DNA from: Adiantum capillus-veneris
Taxonomy: Eukaryota; Streptophyta; Polypodiopsida; Polypodiales; Pteridaceae
Assembly: GCA_014529385.2 (NCBI GenBank)
Contig: CM043969.1
Coordinates: forward strand, 21,269,946-21,333,945
DNA length: 64,000 bases
Direction of reading: 5' to 3'
Under the pieces are notes generated by a model. That model did not search any database. It saw only the letters and a list, made by a program, of their open reading frames with translations, and had not been told where the DNA came from. Numbering within the stretch: the stretch's first letter is position 1; each line of letters begins with the position of its first letter. A program made the translations under genes and the position numbers. Shown here one piece after another: positions 1 to 11,932 of this stretch.

Positions 1-1780
1 TTAGGGTCAAACTCAAAGCCTTACACTTATGTAGCTCATTGTGCTCTTCCAAGGAATCGCACACATGTTCAAAGACTTCCATATGCTTTCTAGCATCTCC
101 GTCTCCATTGAATTTCTGTGTGAGCTTAGCTACTTGAACTGCCTTGCTCCTAGGCTCTCTATCAGGTGCACCACGCATGTTTTCCGCAATAGAGCGACCG
201 ATAGTTTGAGCAAATGCTGCCAAATCTCCTATTTGAGCAGGTATAATGGGTGTATGTGCTCCTGGAACCACATGTGAGATGGGAGTTGGCCTTGGCCTTG
301 GCATACGCGCGGCTCTTGGGTCCCATATTTCGTATGGTGGTGTACCAGACGGTGGTCCAAAGTTTACAGGCGTGGCCCTAGGCATAGGGGGTGCTTGATA
401 TGGCATGTTATTATTAAATGGCATGGCTCCACTTGTATAAGAGCTTGGATAATTCCATTGTGGATTGTAAGCTCTTGGAATAATCGGAGGTGTAGGAGCT
501 ACATGAGGCTGAGGTACGACAGGTGCACATGATTGATACATACATGTAGGTATAGTTGGGGGCACTGTGCTACTAGGCATCGGCGCAGTGTTAACAAATG
601 AACTCCATGGTGTACTTCTTGTCATGCTCACCATTGGGATATGCATGGTAGCCGTAGTGTCATTAAGAGAAAGATGAGCTAGATCTGGGAAGGTAAAGCT
701 GCCACTTGTGGGCTCAGATTGTACTGAGGCTCCTGGCGAAACAACATATGGAGGATCAATGGGGCTCACTGAGGGGGTCTCCATTTGTGACAGAGTTGGT
801 TGGTTGGCCTTTCCCGTATCCAAGAATCTCATTAGGCCTGTTGAAGGCATGTTGATCCCTGTGTTCTGTCTTTCTAACTTGACAATCCTATGGAGGACAT
901 CACAGACTTTCTGTTGTTGCTCATCTATGCTAGTAGCACCCGATGTGGATTGTAGAACATCTAACCAACCCACATGATAGGTGTGTTCTGTGTACCAATC
1001 AGTTAAAGCTTCTGCTTGTAGGTCATACTCCCAATTTTCGTTTAGGAATATCCCATCTAGTCCTGGCGTGCTGGAGGTTTCCCTTGAAGTGGGAGCATTA
1101 TTGCTCCCCATTGCTTGCCCCTCCGTGACTGCTACCTTGGGAGCACTCGATTGCTCGGCTGGTATGATTGTTGTCATAGGAGCCTTTGCTTTCAGGGCTC
1201 GACTTTGTTCTAGCCCTCGTAGGTTCTCAATTTCCCTCTCCCTTGTTGCTTGCATATAGCGTTCGATCTCTTGCACTTCGGCAAGACTCCTACCATCGGG
1301 TAGTAAAACCTCAGAGGGAGATAGTCCTAAAGGATCAGGAGGTGCAGTGGATGGAACATTCACATGCACACTCTCAAGAAGCATAGAGTCTATTTTAGGC
1401 ATGAATGATGAATTTACTTCCCCACTCCCTTCATTTATTTCATTTACCGCATGTTCGGAGCGAGTAGCTCTACTAAGGGTCTCTTTTAAGCGGCTAAACA
1501 CGCTGGACCCGGGCCGTGGGCCCATGGCATGCATGTCTTGACTTGAACTATCAGGGTTTGGTGTAGGATACCCCTCCATGACTTCGTAGTCAGAGGAAGA
1601 ATCACTAGACGCGATATGAGGATCTTGGGTCGCGCTACCTTGAGTCCCGGCCGAAGGTCCAGAACCTAGGGTGGAGGAATAATGGGTGCCCGCGTAAATG
1701 GAGGCACTACCAATATGCTCGTGCTCTAACACTCGTCCAGAGCGTAGGTTCATATGACTTCCACACTCCAAGCGCATTGG
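1..1780 (-). pseudogene. N-terminal Gag region of element A (broken)
   Basis: On the minus strand this stretch parallels 13300-15060 of element B: the low-complexity Ser/Pro/Thr-rich N-terminal part of Gag, with the start of the capsid domain near positions 1-200. Shared stretches are obvious at the nucleotide level, for example around 1500-1540 against 14800-14840. Stops and frameshifts break it into short pieces, so no intact protein is made. Plus-strand ORFs here are shadows of this region. No enzymatic motif is visible, and the rest of Gag lies left of the window. Confidence 0.7.
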
Positions 1781-2566
1781 TGAGTGCCTGTGAAGGCCGC
1801 TCACTTAGTTTTTTTTTTTTTTTTTTATAACCCAAGTTTTTCGTTATTTTTGGTTATTTTTGGTAACCGAGCCACAAAATATGGCGTGTAATAGCTCAAG
1901 AAGAGCGTTTTAGCTAAAGAAACGTGCCGTGCTTTACAGCTCTCTATTTGGCTACGTGAAGCCCTCGAAATCCTAAAAATAGTTTTTATAGTCCTCGAAA
2001 TCCTAAAAATAGTTTTTAAATATAAAAAGGTGTATAAACTATTTTTTAAAATTGAGGACTAAGGTCTGGGTTTGGGCTTGAGCTTGGGGAATGATCCCCA
2101 GCCCGAAAATAAATTTTTGATTTTTGATTTTTTTTATTTTTTTATTTTTTTATTTTTTAAGTCGCCGCGGCCGCGCCGTGCGCGCGCACACACACACACA
2201 CACTTAACCTACACCTAACTTATCTACTTACAGCTAATGGAAATACTGCCACACACACTCTAACACTGTTTACACAGTACTACAGTAGCTAACAGATCTA
2301 CAAAACTAACCTTACAGAACTAACATTCCATGGCTAATACCTTAATTCTAACAGTACATTGCAAAAAAAATGTAACTCCTTCTTTAACAGAAAACAAAAA
2401 AGACAGTACAGTGTAACAAAAAACCTTCTCCACACAACCACACACCTTCCTTCTTCACAAATCCTTCTCCACACAACTACACACACTCATTCCCTACCTT
2501 TCCTATGATAGAAATTGCACCACAAGAAAGCGTAAAGTGTTTAACCGAGCTTAGTGTAGGGCATTT
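1781..2566 (-). other. Untranslated leader of element A
   Basis: Non-coding leader between the primer site and gag of element A, with T-rich runs (1808-1826 and 2127-2158), a short CA run near 2190 and an AT-rich composition. It corresponds to 15100-15766 of element B. No gene is seen. Confidence 0.6.
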
Positions 2567-2583
2567 CCCCGGCAACGGCGCCA
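2567..2583 (-). promoter_or_regulatory. Primer binding site (tRNA-Asp) of element A
   Basis: The plus strand reads CCCCGGCAACGGCGCCA, all 17 bases matching the 3' end of plant tRNA-Asp as I recall it. On the element's own strand this is a minus-strand primer binding site. It lies four bases inside the LTR edge, as expected of an LTR retrotransposon. It is not itself a tRNA gene. Confidence 0.85.
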
Positions 2584-2587
2584 AAAA

Positions 2588-3195
2588 TGTGCGCTCCTTG
2601 CCGCACTGTCGAAGCAAAGGACTTGCCGATACACGGTGTGCGAGCCACAAATGGCTCCAAGCACACAACAAGCCTAAACTAGCAAGCTCAAGAGAGCAAA
2701 GGGTGTGTCACTCACCGCTCTACGCTTGCCTTCGTAGTGGATTCCTCGCCGCGATGAAGAAGAAGCTGCAGTCGTGCCGCGCTCAACCGCTCCACCGCCG
2801 TCGTGCCTTCGTAATGCTCGATCGCACACACACTCTCCCTCTCTCTCTCTCTCTCTCACATACACACACGCACACACACACACACACACACACAAGGAGG
2901 TGCAGAAGAAGAAGATGGAGATGGAGATGGAGCAAGAGCACTCTTCTATTGCACAAATGAGAGAATGAGTGAATTTTAGGTTTAGTTGGCTTTTATATGA
3001 GCTCACCCCATTCACACTTGGCGCCCATGCTTAGCCAACTAATCCCTTGAATGTCCCAGTTAGAGTGCGCCTCTCATCAGCGATCACTCTTACCCTTTTC
3101 CTATTGGTCTGACAAGCCCGGTACCTGACTCTACCAAATACATAATACACGTCCGTCGTAGGTGATGGGGTGTCCGTGAGCCGTGAGGGTTAACA
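2588..3195 (-). repeat. 5' LTR of element A (608 bp)
   Basis: On the plus strand it starts TGTGCGC and ends GGGTTAACA, matching both LTRs of element B over its length. It contains the same compound CT/CA microsatellite (about 2832-2893) and the same GA-rich purine stretch after it. It joins copia sequence at 3196, where the next five bases (GGGCA) are the expected target duplication. The partner copy is outside the window. Confidence 0.85.
2832..2893. repeat. Compound (CT)n(CA)n microsatellite in the LTR
   Basis: An alternating CT tract passes into a CA tract inside the LTR of element A. The same compound tract at other lengths sits at the same place in both LTRs of element B, so it is part of the family's LTR and not an independent locus. 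Confidence 0.9.
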
Positions 3196-4618
3196 GGGCA
3201 CTTCAAAACAAATGGGTGTACAAGCTGAAGGAAGAAGAAGGTGGGAAGAAAAGGTACAAGTCTAGACTTGTGGTAAAAGGTTTTTCTCAAAAGAAAGGTA
3301 TTGACTTCAATGAAATATTTTCTCCTGTTGTAAAAATGAACTCAATTAGGCTTGTCTTAAGCCTTGTGGCTGCTCATGATCTAAATCTCGAGCAAATGGA
3401 TGTAAATACAGCATTCCCTCAGGGTGACTTAGAGGAGGAAATCTACATGCTTCAACCAAAGGGGTATGAAGTAAAAGGTAAGGAGAAAATGGTTTGCAGA
3501 TTAAAGAAGAGCTTATATGGTTTAAAGCAAGCATCAAGACAATGGTACTTGAAGTTTGATCGATGGATGTTGGATCATGGATTCACAAGATGCAACTCAG
3601 ATCACTGCGTCTACACAAAGAATTTGGGAGATTGGAAATTCATCATCCTAATGTTGTATGTTGATGACATGTTGATTGCAAGTGCTAACATGCAGGACAT
3701 CAAAGACCTAAAAGAGGAGCTGTCTAAATCTTTTTCAACGAAAGATTTAGGTGCTGCAAAGAGGATACTTGGTATGAAAATATCAAGGGACAGGACGAAG
3801 AAGACAATAAAGCTATTTCAAGGAGATTACATCAAGAAGGTACTAGAAAGGTTTGCAATGCAAAATGCAAAACAGTTTCTACACCTTTGGCTGGTCATTT
3901 TAAACTAACGAAGGATATGTGTCCAAAGACACAAGAGGAGATAGCCTATATGTCTAAAGTTCCATATGCTGCAGCGGTAGGTTCTCTAATGTATGCTATG
4001 GTCTGGACAAGGCCAGACATTGCACATGCAGTGGGAGTTGTGAGTAGGTTCATGGACAACCCAGGTAAAGAGCATTGGCAAGCTGTGAAGTGGATACTTA
4101 GGTATTTAAAAGGGACAATAACAAATGCTTTGTGTTTTGGAGGAACTGATATTTTTCTAGAAGGGTATGCTGATGCAGATATGGCAGGTGACAAAGATAC
4201 TCGAAGGAGCACTATTGGCTATGTGTTCACGGTTGGAGGCACAGCAGTAAGCTGGGCTTCAAACCTGCAGAAAGTGGTTTCACTTTCTACCACGGAAGCA
4301 GAGTATGTAGCAATGACGGAGGCAAGCAAAGAAATTCTATGGCTTCACAGATTCTTAGAAGAGCTTGGATTCAAACAAGACAATTGTGTCTTGTACAGTG
4401 ATAGCCAAAGCGCTATCCATCTTGCGAAGAACTCAGCCTTTCATTCAAGGACAAAGCACATTGAGATGAGATATCACTTCATACGCACTCTTTTGGAAGA
4501 GGGACAGCTAAAGCTAGGAAAGGTGCATACAAGTAAAAATCCTGCAGACATGTTTACAAAGGTGGTCAACAAGGAGAAGTTGAGCTTTTGCTCATCTTCA
4601 ATCGGCATTCAAGGATAA
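3196..4618 (+). pseudogene. Copia RT and RNase H (broken)
   Basis: This encodes the C-terminal half of a copia polyprotein. The RT begins abruptly at the A insertion with a WVYKLK stretch, includes RLVVKGF, MDVNTAF and SLYGLKQASRQWY, and keeps the YVDD catalytic motif at about 3657-3668. RNase H follows, with YADAD, TEAEY and SDSQSA carrying the acidic residues and a TKHIEMRYHFIR stretch near the C-terminus. One base appears to be missing near 3872, shifting the frame between RT and RNase H. The N-terminal Gag, protease and integrase parts are absent because of the A insertion. The enzyme family is secure; the copy cannot make a full protein. Confidence 0.9.
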
Positions 4619-4670
4619 GAAGCCAGAATGGAAAGCAGTCTTCACAGGTTTGGTTTGGAGATCAGTCTCC

Positions 4671-4681
4671 AAGTGGGAGAT
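4671..4681 (+). promoter_or_regulatory. Polypurine tract of element C
   Basis: A purine run AAGTGGGAGA sits directly upstream of the 3' LTR start (TGTTAAG), the standard position of the plus-strand priming site of copia elements. Confidence 0.75.
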
Positions 4682-5162
4682 TGTTAAGTATGGAGCCTGA
4701 TTTATCCTTGTAATTTTCTGTGGTAAAAGCGCACATTTGTAAGGCCCCCATTATGAGGAGAAGCCATCGTGCGTGAAGGTAAATCACTCACCGAAAACCA
4801 AATTTTTCACAGTAAAAAACCAGGGGCAAATTTAGGGGCCTCGGGGACGGAAGCCCCCGAGACTTTTTTTCCCCTTCGCCGGAATATTCCATTTCGCCGG
4901 AATATTATGGCCGGACGGCGTCCGAAAAGTGGTCGGAAAACAACCGTCGGTTGGCCGATGGCCGGTAGTCAGTGGCCGGTGATCGGAAGTCAATGGCCGG
5001 TGCCGGTGGCCGAATTCAATGGCCAGTGGCCAAATTCAAAAGCGGACTTGTCTTCTCAAGGACGGCCACACATGGGCGGATTGGAGGGTCCGATTTGGAC
5101 TTATCTACACAAGGGCGGCTACACATGGCTGCCTCTCATGAGAGAGGGCAGCCCTTTTGGCC

Positions 5163-5170
5163 TATAAAAG
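5163..5170 (+). promoter_or_regulatory. TATA box in the LTR of element C
   Basis: TATAAAAG within the 3' LTR, about 365 bases before the LTR end, placed and oriented as an LTR core promoter element. Confidence 0.5.
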
Positions 5171-5369
5171 GAGGCCATTTCTACACACATTTCATAGTGT
5201 GAAGTTGATGCAACAAGGTGAGTGTGAGGTGGTGAGAGTGGAGCAAGGCGGGGGCTCCATTAAGGGTATAATTCCTTTGTAAACTACTACTTGTTTTGAA
5301 GTACTAAAGCCATTGAGTGGCTGCTTTCCCGTGGACGTAGACCACATTGGGTGAACCACGTATATCGTG

Positions 5370-5373
<4 letters not shown>

Positions 5374-5441
<68 letters not shown>
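5374..5441. repeat. (CT)n microsatellite, about 34 units
   Basis: An uninterrupted CT run in the distal part of the copia LTR. Confidence 0.95.
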
Positions 5442-5444
<3 letters not shown>

Positions 5445-5528
5445 CTATAATCTCGTGTATGTAAATTTGTCTCTTTCCATTAAGTAGTCTACTCAATTAT
5501 CTATTTAGCTACGTCTTATTTCGTAACA

Positions 5529-7490
5529 TATTGAACACAATCAAACAACATAAAGAACCCTAATCTAATTATTTGCACCCCCCTAGAGAGTCAAGGGAAT
5601 AGGATATTGAATAGATGGGTGAGTAGCCCTAGGTCTAAACCCCTATCCTTGTCATGTCGAGAAAAACAAAGTCATCATCCGTGAGACCATACATCCGTGT
5701 AATCATGTAAATCTTCCTCATCATTAGAGGCACAAATGTTCACTAAGAATGTCACTAGACGTCTATAATCATCTTGGTCAAAAGGGTAAGCGTGTGCAAT
5801 TGGAGAGACGTTCTCTACTAAGTAGGGATCAATCGTGGTCAAGAGACGTATCAGTCATTCTAATTTCTTGAAATTCTTCTCACACACTAGCATATCTACC
5901 AAATCCCATTCACAGGCAAGCACCGGGTAGACTATGTGAAACACTTGTGAAAAGTAAAGAGGGTACCTCTCACCCAAGGCAGGAGTGGATGACTCTAGCA
6001 TACTAGCCATATATGTACACACAGATAGATTTTGGTTAGTGGGCAAATATTATAAGGGTCATGTCAAAAGGTCGTGTCCTTGTGCATAATGTGTTATTAT
6101 GATTTTTGGGACTTGCACTAGAATTTGTAGGTCTTGATCATTTTGTTTGGTGGCTCTTGCTCTTTTACTTTTCTATTTTTGTTTTGTTGAGTATAGGGCT
6201 ATATATATACATTCCCTAAGATTGGGAGATTCAGAGGTCAGGGAGGAAGGTTAAGAGGAGAGTAAGTGAATGATGGGTGTCAACAAACACTCCCCCCTTC
6301 CTTGGGTAGATCATACCTTTTCGAACGATGTCATCACCTTTTGAAACCAATTGTTCCAAGTTGTTATGGGTGAAGACTTTGACCAATAGTTTTTGACCAC
6401 CCTAGGCGTTTCATCAAGTTGCAAGTGTGGTAAGGTACTCTCCCATGATTTACTTGCATTGTTGTTGTAGGTGGTGAACTTACAACAGGAGGTGTAAATT
6501 CTTTCTTGTTTGTATGGATATTTACAATGGTAGGTGGAGGTTGTGTCGAAGCTTGTATTTCTGTATAAGAACTATATGAAGAGCAAGAAGCTTCATTTGT
6601 TTTTTCTATGATTGAGCCAAGCGAAACAAGTCGTTCTAGCTTGGGTACCAAACTAGCTCCGGATTGGGTGTATAGTGTTTTGTGATCTTTCCCTTCCCAT
6701 TGTCTTCAATCGGCTTTATCGTTATAGGATTTGACTCACACTGGTCTACAGGTGACAAGTAAGAACACTATCTACGTCTCAGAGGATTCACCATGGAGAA
6801 CTTACCGCACCACGTAAGTGCAAGGGAGGGTTTTTTTTAATAAGCTACATAAGCGTATAAGTTAGGGGTAGGCCCCCAATAATTTATCTCCCAAGCTTAA
6901 AGATAAGGGAGGGGGGTATCATATTTATAAAGGGGGATAGGACCTGACCAGGGTTGATTACTTGTAACGATTGGTCACCGATGTGTACTAGAACTTAGAT
7001 GAATTTAGGGAAAGTTTTTTATCAGGTCACACATCAAATTTTGCATCAAGCCAGTCATACATAAGGACTTATTTGGATCTAGTCAAGGGTTGATTTACAC
7101 CAGATTTGTATGGGTCAAAATTGGACGAGTAGCCAGAGCGTACGCTGATCGGGTACATAGTTTGAAAGTGAAACTAAGACACATTTTGAGGGTACATCTA
7201 GTTATCAACAGAAATGATTCCTTAGTACGTTGGCAATCACTATGCTACACACTCTTTGACTAATTTTACTTAGTTAGATCATGTGAGACTTAGATTTTAT
7301 ATGTAAGATAGGGGTATGGTCGTTTTCTTTATTGATTATTGTATAAGCGTAGAAAGGGGGGTCATATTTCCTAATATGAGTCGTATATAGGGGTTTTATC
7401 AAAGTTGTCCGCTCGTAGGTGGCGTCCCATTTTGTATATACAGTGAATCCCCCGAGGATTGAAGAGTGTCTGTAAGATTGGATGTTCACA
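5529..7490 (-). mobile_element. Fragment K of the A/B gypsy family
   Basis: The part 6060-6775 matches 9480-10230 of element B, including the CTCCCCCCTTCCTTGGG run at 6290-6306 and a minus-strand coding remnant (6364-6651) that resembles the C-terminal Gag-protease region of B, with a shared QPPPTIV stretch. Similarity fades beyond about 6775. Flanking 5529-6060 and 6780-7490 carry no coding signal and no recognisable LTR. It is best read as a truncated older copy, possibly the site into which copia C inserted. Confidence 0.6.
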
Positions 7491-7495
7491 AGAAG
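7491..7495. repeat. Target site duplication of element B, left
   Basis: AGAAG immediately left of the LTR, repeated exactly at 16425-16429 on the other side of the element. Confidence 0.85.
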
Positions 7496-8131
<636 letters not shown>

Positions 8132-8141
8132 GGCCCCCCTT
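8132..8141 (-). promoter_or_regulatory. Polypurine tract of element B
   Basis: On the element's strand it reads AAGGGGGGCC directly before the 3' LTR, the position required for plus-strand priming. Confidence 0.75.
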
Positions 8142-9801
8142 CTTGATGTAGATTCCGTCCTCGGAAGCTATTGAGTTGAAGCTCGCTCATCGAGGTGGAA
8201 GAGCATTTGAGATGAATGTCCTTAGCCTTCTTCAGTCACTGCAAAATCAACAACATTGGCACAGTAATTACATTCTCATATACATTTGAAAAGCATATAT
8301 AGTTGTAGGCAAACAATTTGATTGGTAACAGAATTTTAAAACAATTTGTCAACAATAAACATTAAATTGCAATATAATCAAACGCATAAACAGTTGTAAA
8401 GATAAAAAATTAAACAAGTATGGGGTCGCTAATTTAACGATCGAAAGGCACTAAAGATCGACTATTAGTACCATGGACAAACTTCTCAATTTTCTCTGGT
8501 CAATTAAGTTGTTTAATCGTGAGAGCCAAGTATTTCATGTCCGAGGGCTAACTAGAGGCTATATCTACAAGACGTTGTAGTTAAGCTACGATAAAAGGAA
8601 TTTCTCATGAAATCATCGCTTGACTGATTACCTTTTCTTTGACCCCCCAAAGTCTTTTCACAGTGATTCAATTTTGATGTGTGTGCTTATTTTGTATGCC
8701 TTGGGTTTTTTGCTTTTCAAGAAAAAGCGCCCAAACTGGGAACCTCTAGGGCTCTAGTACCATAGGTGATACATGTGAGTGGAGTACCAAATCAAGCTGA
8801 GGTTTCTCTTCCAGCTTAAGATTTTACATTGTTTGTTTGTTCGTTTTCAACATTTTAATTTTGTAACTTTGGGGGGTCATATAACATTGTTACCCTCCCC
8901 AGGCTCATCACACTAGTAAACTCCCTCTATAATACTTAAGCTAAAGGTCAATAGGGACTAAGCCCACTAGAAAGCCCTAGTACATTTCACACAATGCTGC
9001 CTAAATCGGATTAAGAACCTAAGTAACCATTAATTATTAGGAAGGCATTCCCCATGGTATTAAAACAAGATCTCTAACTCCTAGCTTGGTCAAACTAGCT
9101 TAGTTAGACGCTTGATTTTTAAACCTAGACAAGTGGTTATAACAAAAATTACATTGAATTTAATGTTTGATACTAAGCAAATGTGTTGGATATTATGCTA
9201 CCAATCACAATTAAAGCAGACAAACATGTATGCAAAAAGATAAGGGGAAATGCTAATGGACAAGAAACACCTGTTTGTGTTGATGGTAGCGCTTGATTTG
9301 AAGTGTGAACGAGAGAAAGATGCCATGAAGGTCCAAATCCTAACCACATCAACACATTCCTGTACACACTAGGAAAAACAAAGAATACCTCTAGGAGGCA
9401 CATCAGTGGAAAAAAATAACTTTTCTAATCACTAAACTCTAAAACAGAAACATCTTATTGTACTAATCCTACCTACCCTCCATCACTCGGGTGATGAGGA
9501 TCAAAGGTGTTTGATGACATAGGTTTCTGTTTCACTGTACTGGATGTGAATGTGTAGATCTGGTCAATGTTTTGACTTTTATTGTGCATACTCATTTGCT
9601 AATTGCTCTTGCTCTTTACTTTTTTTCTTTTTGGTGAGTATAAGGCTTTATATATACATTACCTAAGATTGGGAGATTGAGAGGTCAGGGAGGAAGGTTG
9701 AGAGGGGAGTGAGTGAATGATGACTGTCAGCAAACACTCCCCCCTTCCTTGGGTAGATCATACCGTTTGAAATGTGCTCGTCACCCTTTGAACCAATTGT
9801 T
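8142..9801 (-). other. 3' untranslated region of element B
   Basis: About 1.6 kb between the last coding trace and the polypurine tract. It is AT-rich with no coding signal on either strand. A second purine run (CTCCCCCCTTCC on the plus strand, 9737-9748) followed by a TG-starting sequence lies at its right end, and so does a TATATATA word near 9651. This is where RT and integrase would be expected in a complete gypsy element, and none is present. Confidence 0.6.
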
Positions 9802-11653
9802 CTAGTTGGTACTAGGTGAGGATTTTTGCCAGTAGTTTTCTATTACCTTAGGTGCCTCGTCGAGTTGCAAGGGTGGTAAGGTACTCTCCCAGAATCGAAC
9901 TTGAAGTGGTTCATCAAGTGATTCTTGAACACTGGGAGGTGTGGATTTCTTTGTAGCTTCATGGAGGTCCACTATTGTAGGTGGAGGCTGTGGAGAAGCT
10001 TTTACCTCTATGGATGCATTACATGAGGAGCTAGAAGCTTCATGGGACTCCCCCCCTTTCTGAGATAGGTGGAACAAATCGTTCTTTTTTCGGTACGCAA
10101 ACTAGCTCTGGAGCGGGTGTGTAGCATTCTGTGATTTTTTTCTTTCCGCGATTGTTGATTCGTTTTGGAGCTACAGGATTGGGCTCACATGGGTCAGGTG
10201 ACAAGTAAGAACACAATCTACGTTTTGGCACCCATATTTGATCATTTCCTTGATAGTAGCCTTGGGCATCCAATAGTCGTTTAGGAATCCACCGCCACGT
10301 TTCCTTACATTTTATAGAGCGAGTGGGACATTTCTTACAAGGCTTTTGTTTTTTAGCACTAGCTATGGTTGCTAAAGAAGATTTAGGGACCCACTTGTAT
10401 GTTTTCTTCATTATATTAGGATGAGTCTTCTCAGAAGCTATATGCATTGCTTGTAGCATATTTAAGGGTACGAGTGGTGGCATTTCATCCCCCTCAGGTG
10501 TTACCCAGGTCGTCCCCCTATTTCCCCAAGTGTCCATGGTTGCTGCAAGGTGGACCCAATCCACATTGTCGGACTCAGTCATCCCAGGTAGTACATCCAT
10601 ATAAGGAGAATCTTCCCCAGCATCAGTGTCTGCTTTCCACGTGTAACAATACTGCAATGGGGCCGAGTGAACTGTGGTGTCAGATCTATGATCAATTATA
10701 AACATGTTTCCTAGGGAATGTGCTCGACTAGTTACAAGATCCACTCGAATGACAGAATTTTGGAACTGCAAGTAGACATGGTTTTTAGACCAGTCATGCA
10801 CTATTTTTGCTTCCCTCATGAAAGGACGTCCTAAGATCATCTCTGATGTCTTAGTGTGTTTGGAGAAATCCATAACAATGAAGGTAATCCTTTCTTTATG
10901 TCCAAAGACCTTGATCTTGAGATCTTCTAGCATCCCAATAGGTTTAACAATAAACCCATTCGCCATCTTTACTACTATGGTTGTGGTCGCAAGGTCAGGT
11001 CTTCCCATAGTTTCCCATCAATTTTTAGTCACAATGCTAACCCCAACGCCACCATCAAGGAATCCCTTCACAGTTAATCCCTTGGTAGTGATTGGTATGG
11101 TCGCATTGGATTCATAACCCTCAAAGTATTGTCCCAACTTGTTAACAGTTATTTCTATAACAAGGTTTTCATCTAGGTTGGGTTGTGGATCTAAGTGTTC
11201 CTCCTCTATTGGCATCTCCCCAACTCCATCCATCTGTGAAAATTGTGGTAGCCCAAACTTTAGTTCTCCATTGAGGAAGGCTCGAAGAGCTGAGACTAGC
11301 TTAGGGTCTTTATATAGTTTGGACATGATGGTGGTTCTAACTTCTGAAGACATGAAATCCATCAATTTGGCAATGTTTAACGGCACCTTTTGGACTTCAG
11401 TCCCTTGACGTGGGGAAGATGGGATCTCCATTTCTTCGATAGGATCAGGTAGTCCCTCTGTAAACATTCTTTCCATCAAGAAGTGAGTACGCCCACTTTC
11501 CCATGACTTGAAGTCACTTTCTTCTTGGATGACACTAGGTATGGCTAAGGGTCTATGGACTTGGTGAGCTTGTTGTTGCGTAGGGAACACTGTGTCTGTA
11601 ATCTGGATCTGCCTAGGTGATGGTTCTAGATCTCTTTGGGTATCTTCTACCAA
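9802..11653 (-). pseudogene. Retropepsin-like region and W-[IV]-P-K tail of element B
   Basis: Read from 11653 downwards. A linker leads to a retropepsin-like fold: the active-site loop appears as FLDGGVGVSIVT (near 11030-11065), with DGG in place of the usual DSG/DTG, and the C-terminal signature is ILGRPFM (near 10820). A region with a TMD stretch and a P-L-x-M-L-x-x-M-H-I stretch follows. The tail then carries three aromatic motifs, KWVPK, RWIPKRL and WVPKRRL (10190-10420), and a Cys-rich segment. It ends in a QPPPTIV-containing stretch also found in fragment K. Stops and a frameshift near 11010 break it. In other elements this protease would free Gag and Pol; here no Pol follows. Confidence 0.7.
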
Positions 11654-11932
11654 ACTCCTTAATTGCTTGACTCACTCAATCTCCTCTGTAGGGTTTGGAT
11701 AAGTTCATATCTTCTTCTTGGGTCCTGGCCATTGTGGCTCATGAAGATCTTCCTTGTTGGTTTCTATCTTAGTGGTCGTTTTGGTCTCCATGGTTTCACC
11801 TGAATCAGAATCCTCTTCAATGTCATTCATATATATGGGGTCGTCACCAGTCCCTATGTTGGTCTTTGAGCTGGGGTTCGACATCGTTGCTTTTTGCGAT
11901 CTCTTCCTTCGTGTTTTCTTCTTTTTTTGAGA

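Larger units (their letters stand above)
1..3195 (-). mobile_element. Gypsy-type LTR element A, 5' part
   Basis: This is the 5' portion of a minus-strand LTR element that continues off the left edge. Reading right to left it has a 5' LTR (3195-2588), a tRNA-Asp primer site, an untranslated leader and a gag region. It matches element B (7496-16424) along its whole length by eye, including LTR, leader and gag, so the two are copies of one family. Its LTR abuts a copia RT reading frame at 3196, so A inserted into copia element C. Any pol would lie outside the window, but B has none. Confidence 0.85.
3196..5528 (+). mobile_element. Ty1/copia element C, 3' part
   Basis: The 3' portion of a plus-strand copia element: RT, RNase H, polypurine tract and 3' LTR in the correct order. 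The 5' part is separated by the insertion of element A and would resume left of the window. The LTR ends (TGTTA and TAACA) are mutually inverted. Sequence after 5528 is a fragment of the A/B gypsy family, so C itself may have inserted into that fragment. Confidence 0.88.
4682..5528 (+). repeat. 3' LTR of element C (847 bp)
   Basis: It runs from TGTTAAGTATGG to CGTAACA, giving TGTTA/TAACA ends. Inside are a short-repeat region rich in TGGCCGG words (about 4950-5035), a TATAAAAG box at 5163-5170 that would start transcription, and a long CT microsatellite. The five bases after it (TATTG) would be the target duplication. Confidence 0.75.

Noticed and set aside
2567-2583. tRNA-Asp gene fragment
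   Set aside because: Only the tRNA 3' end matches, and it sits beside an LTR in three elements. It is a primer binding site, not a tRNA gene.
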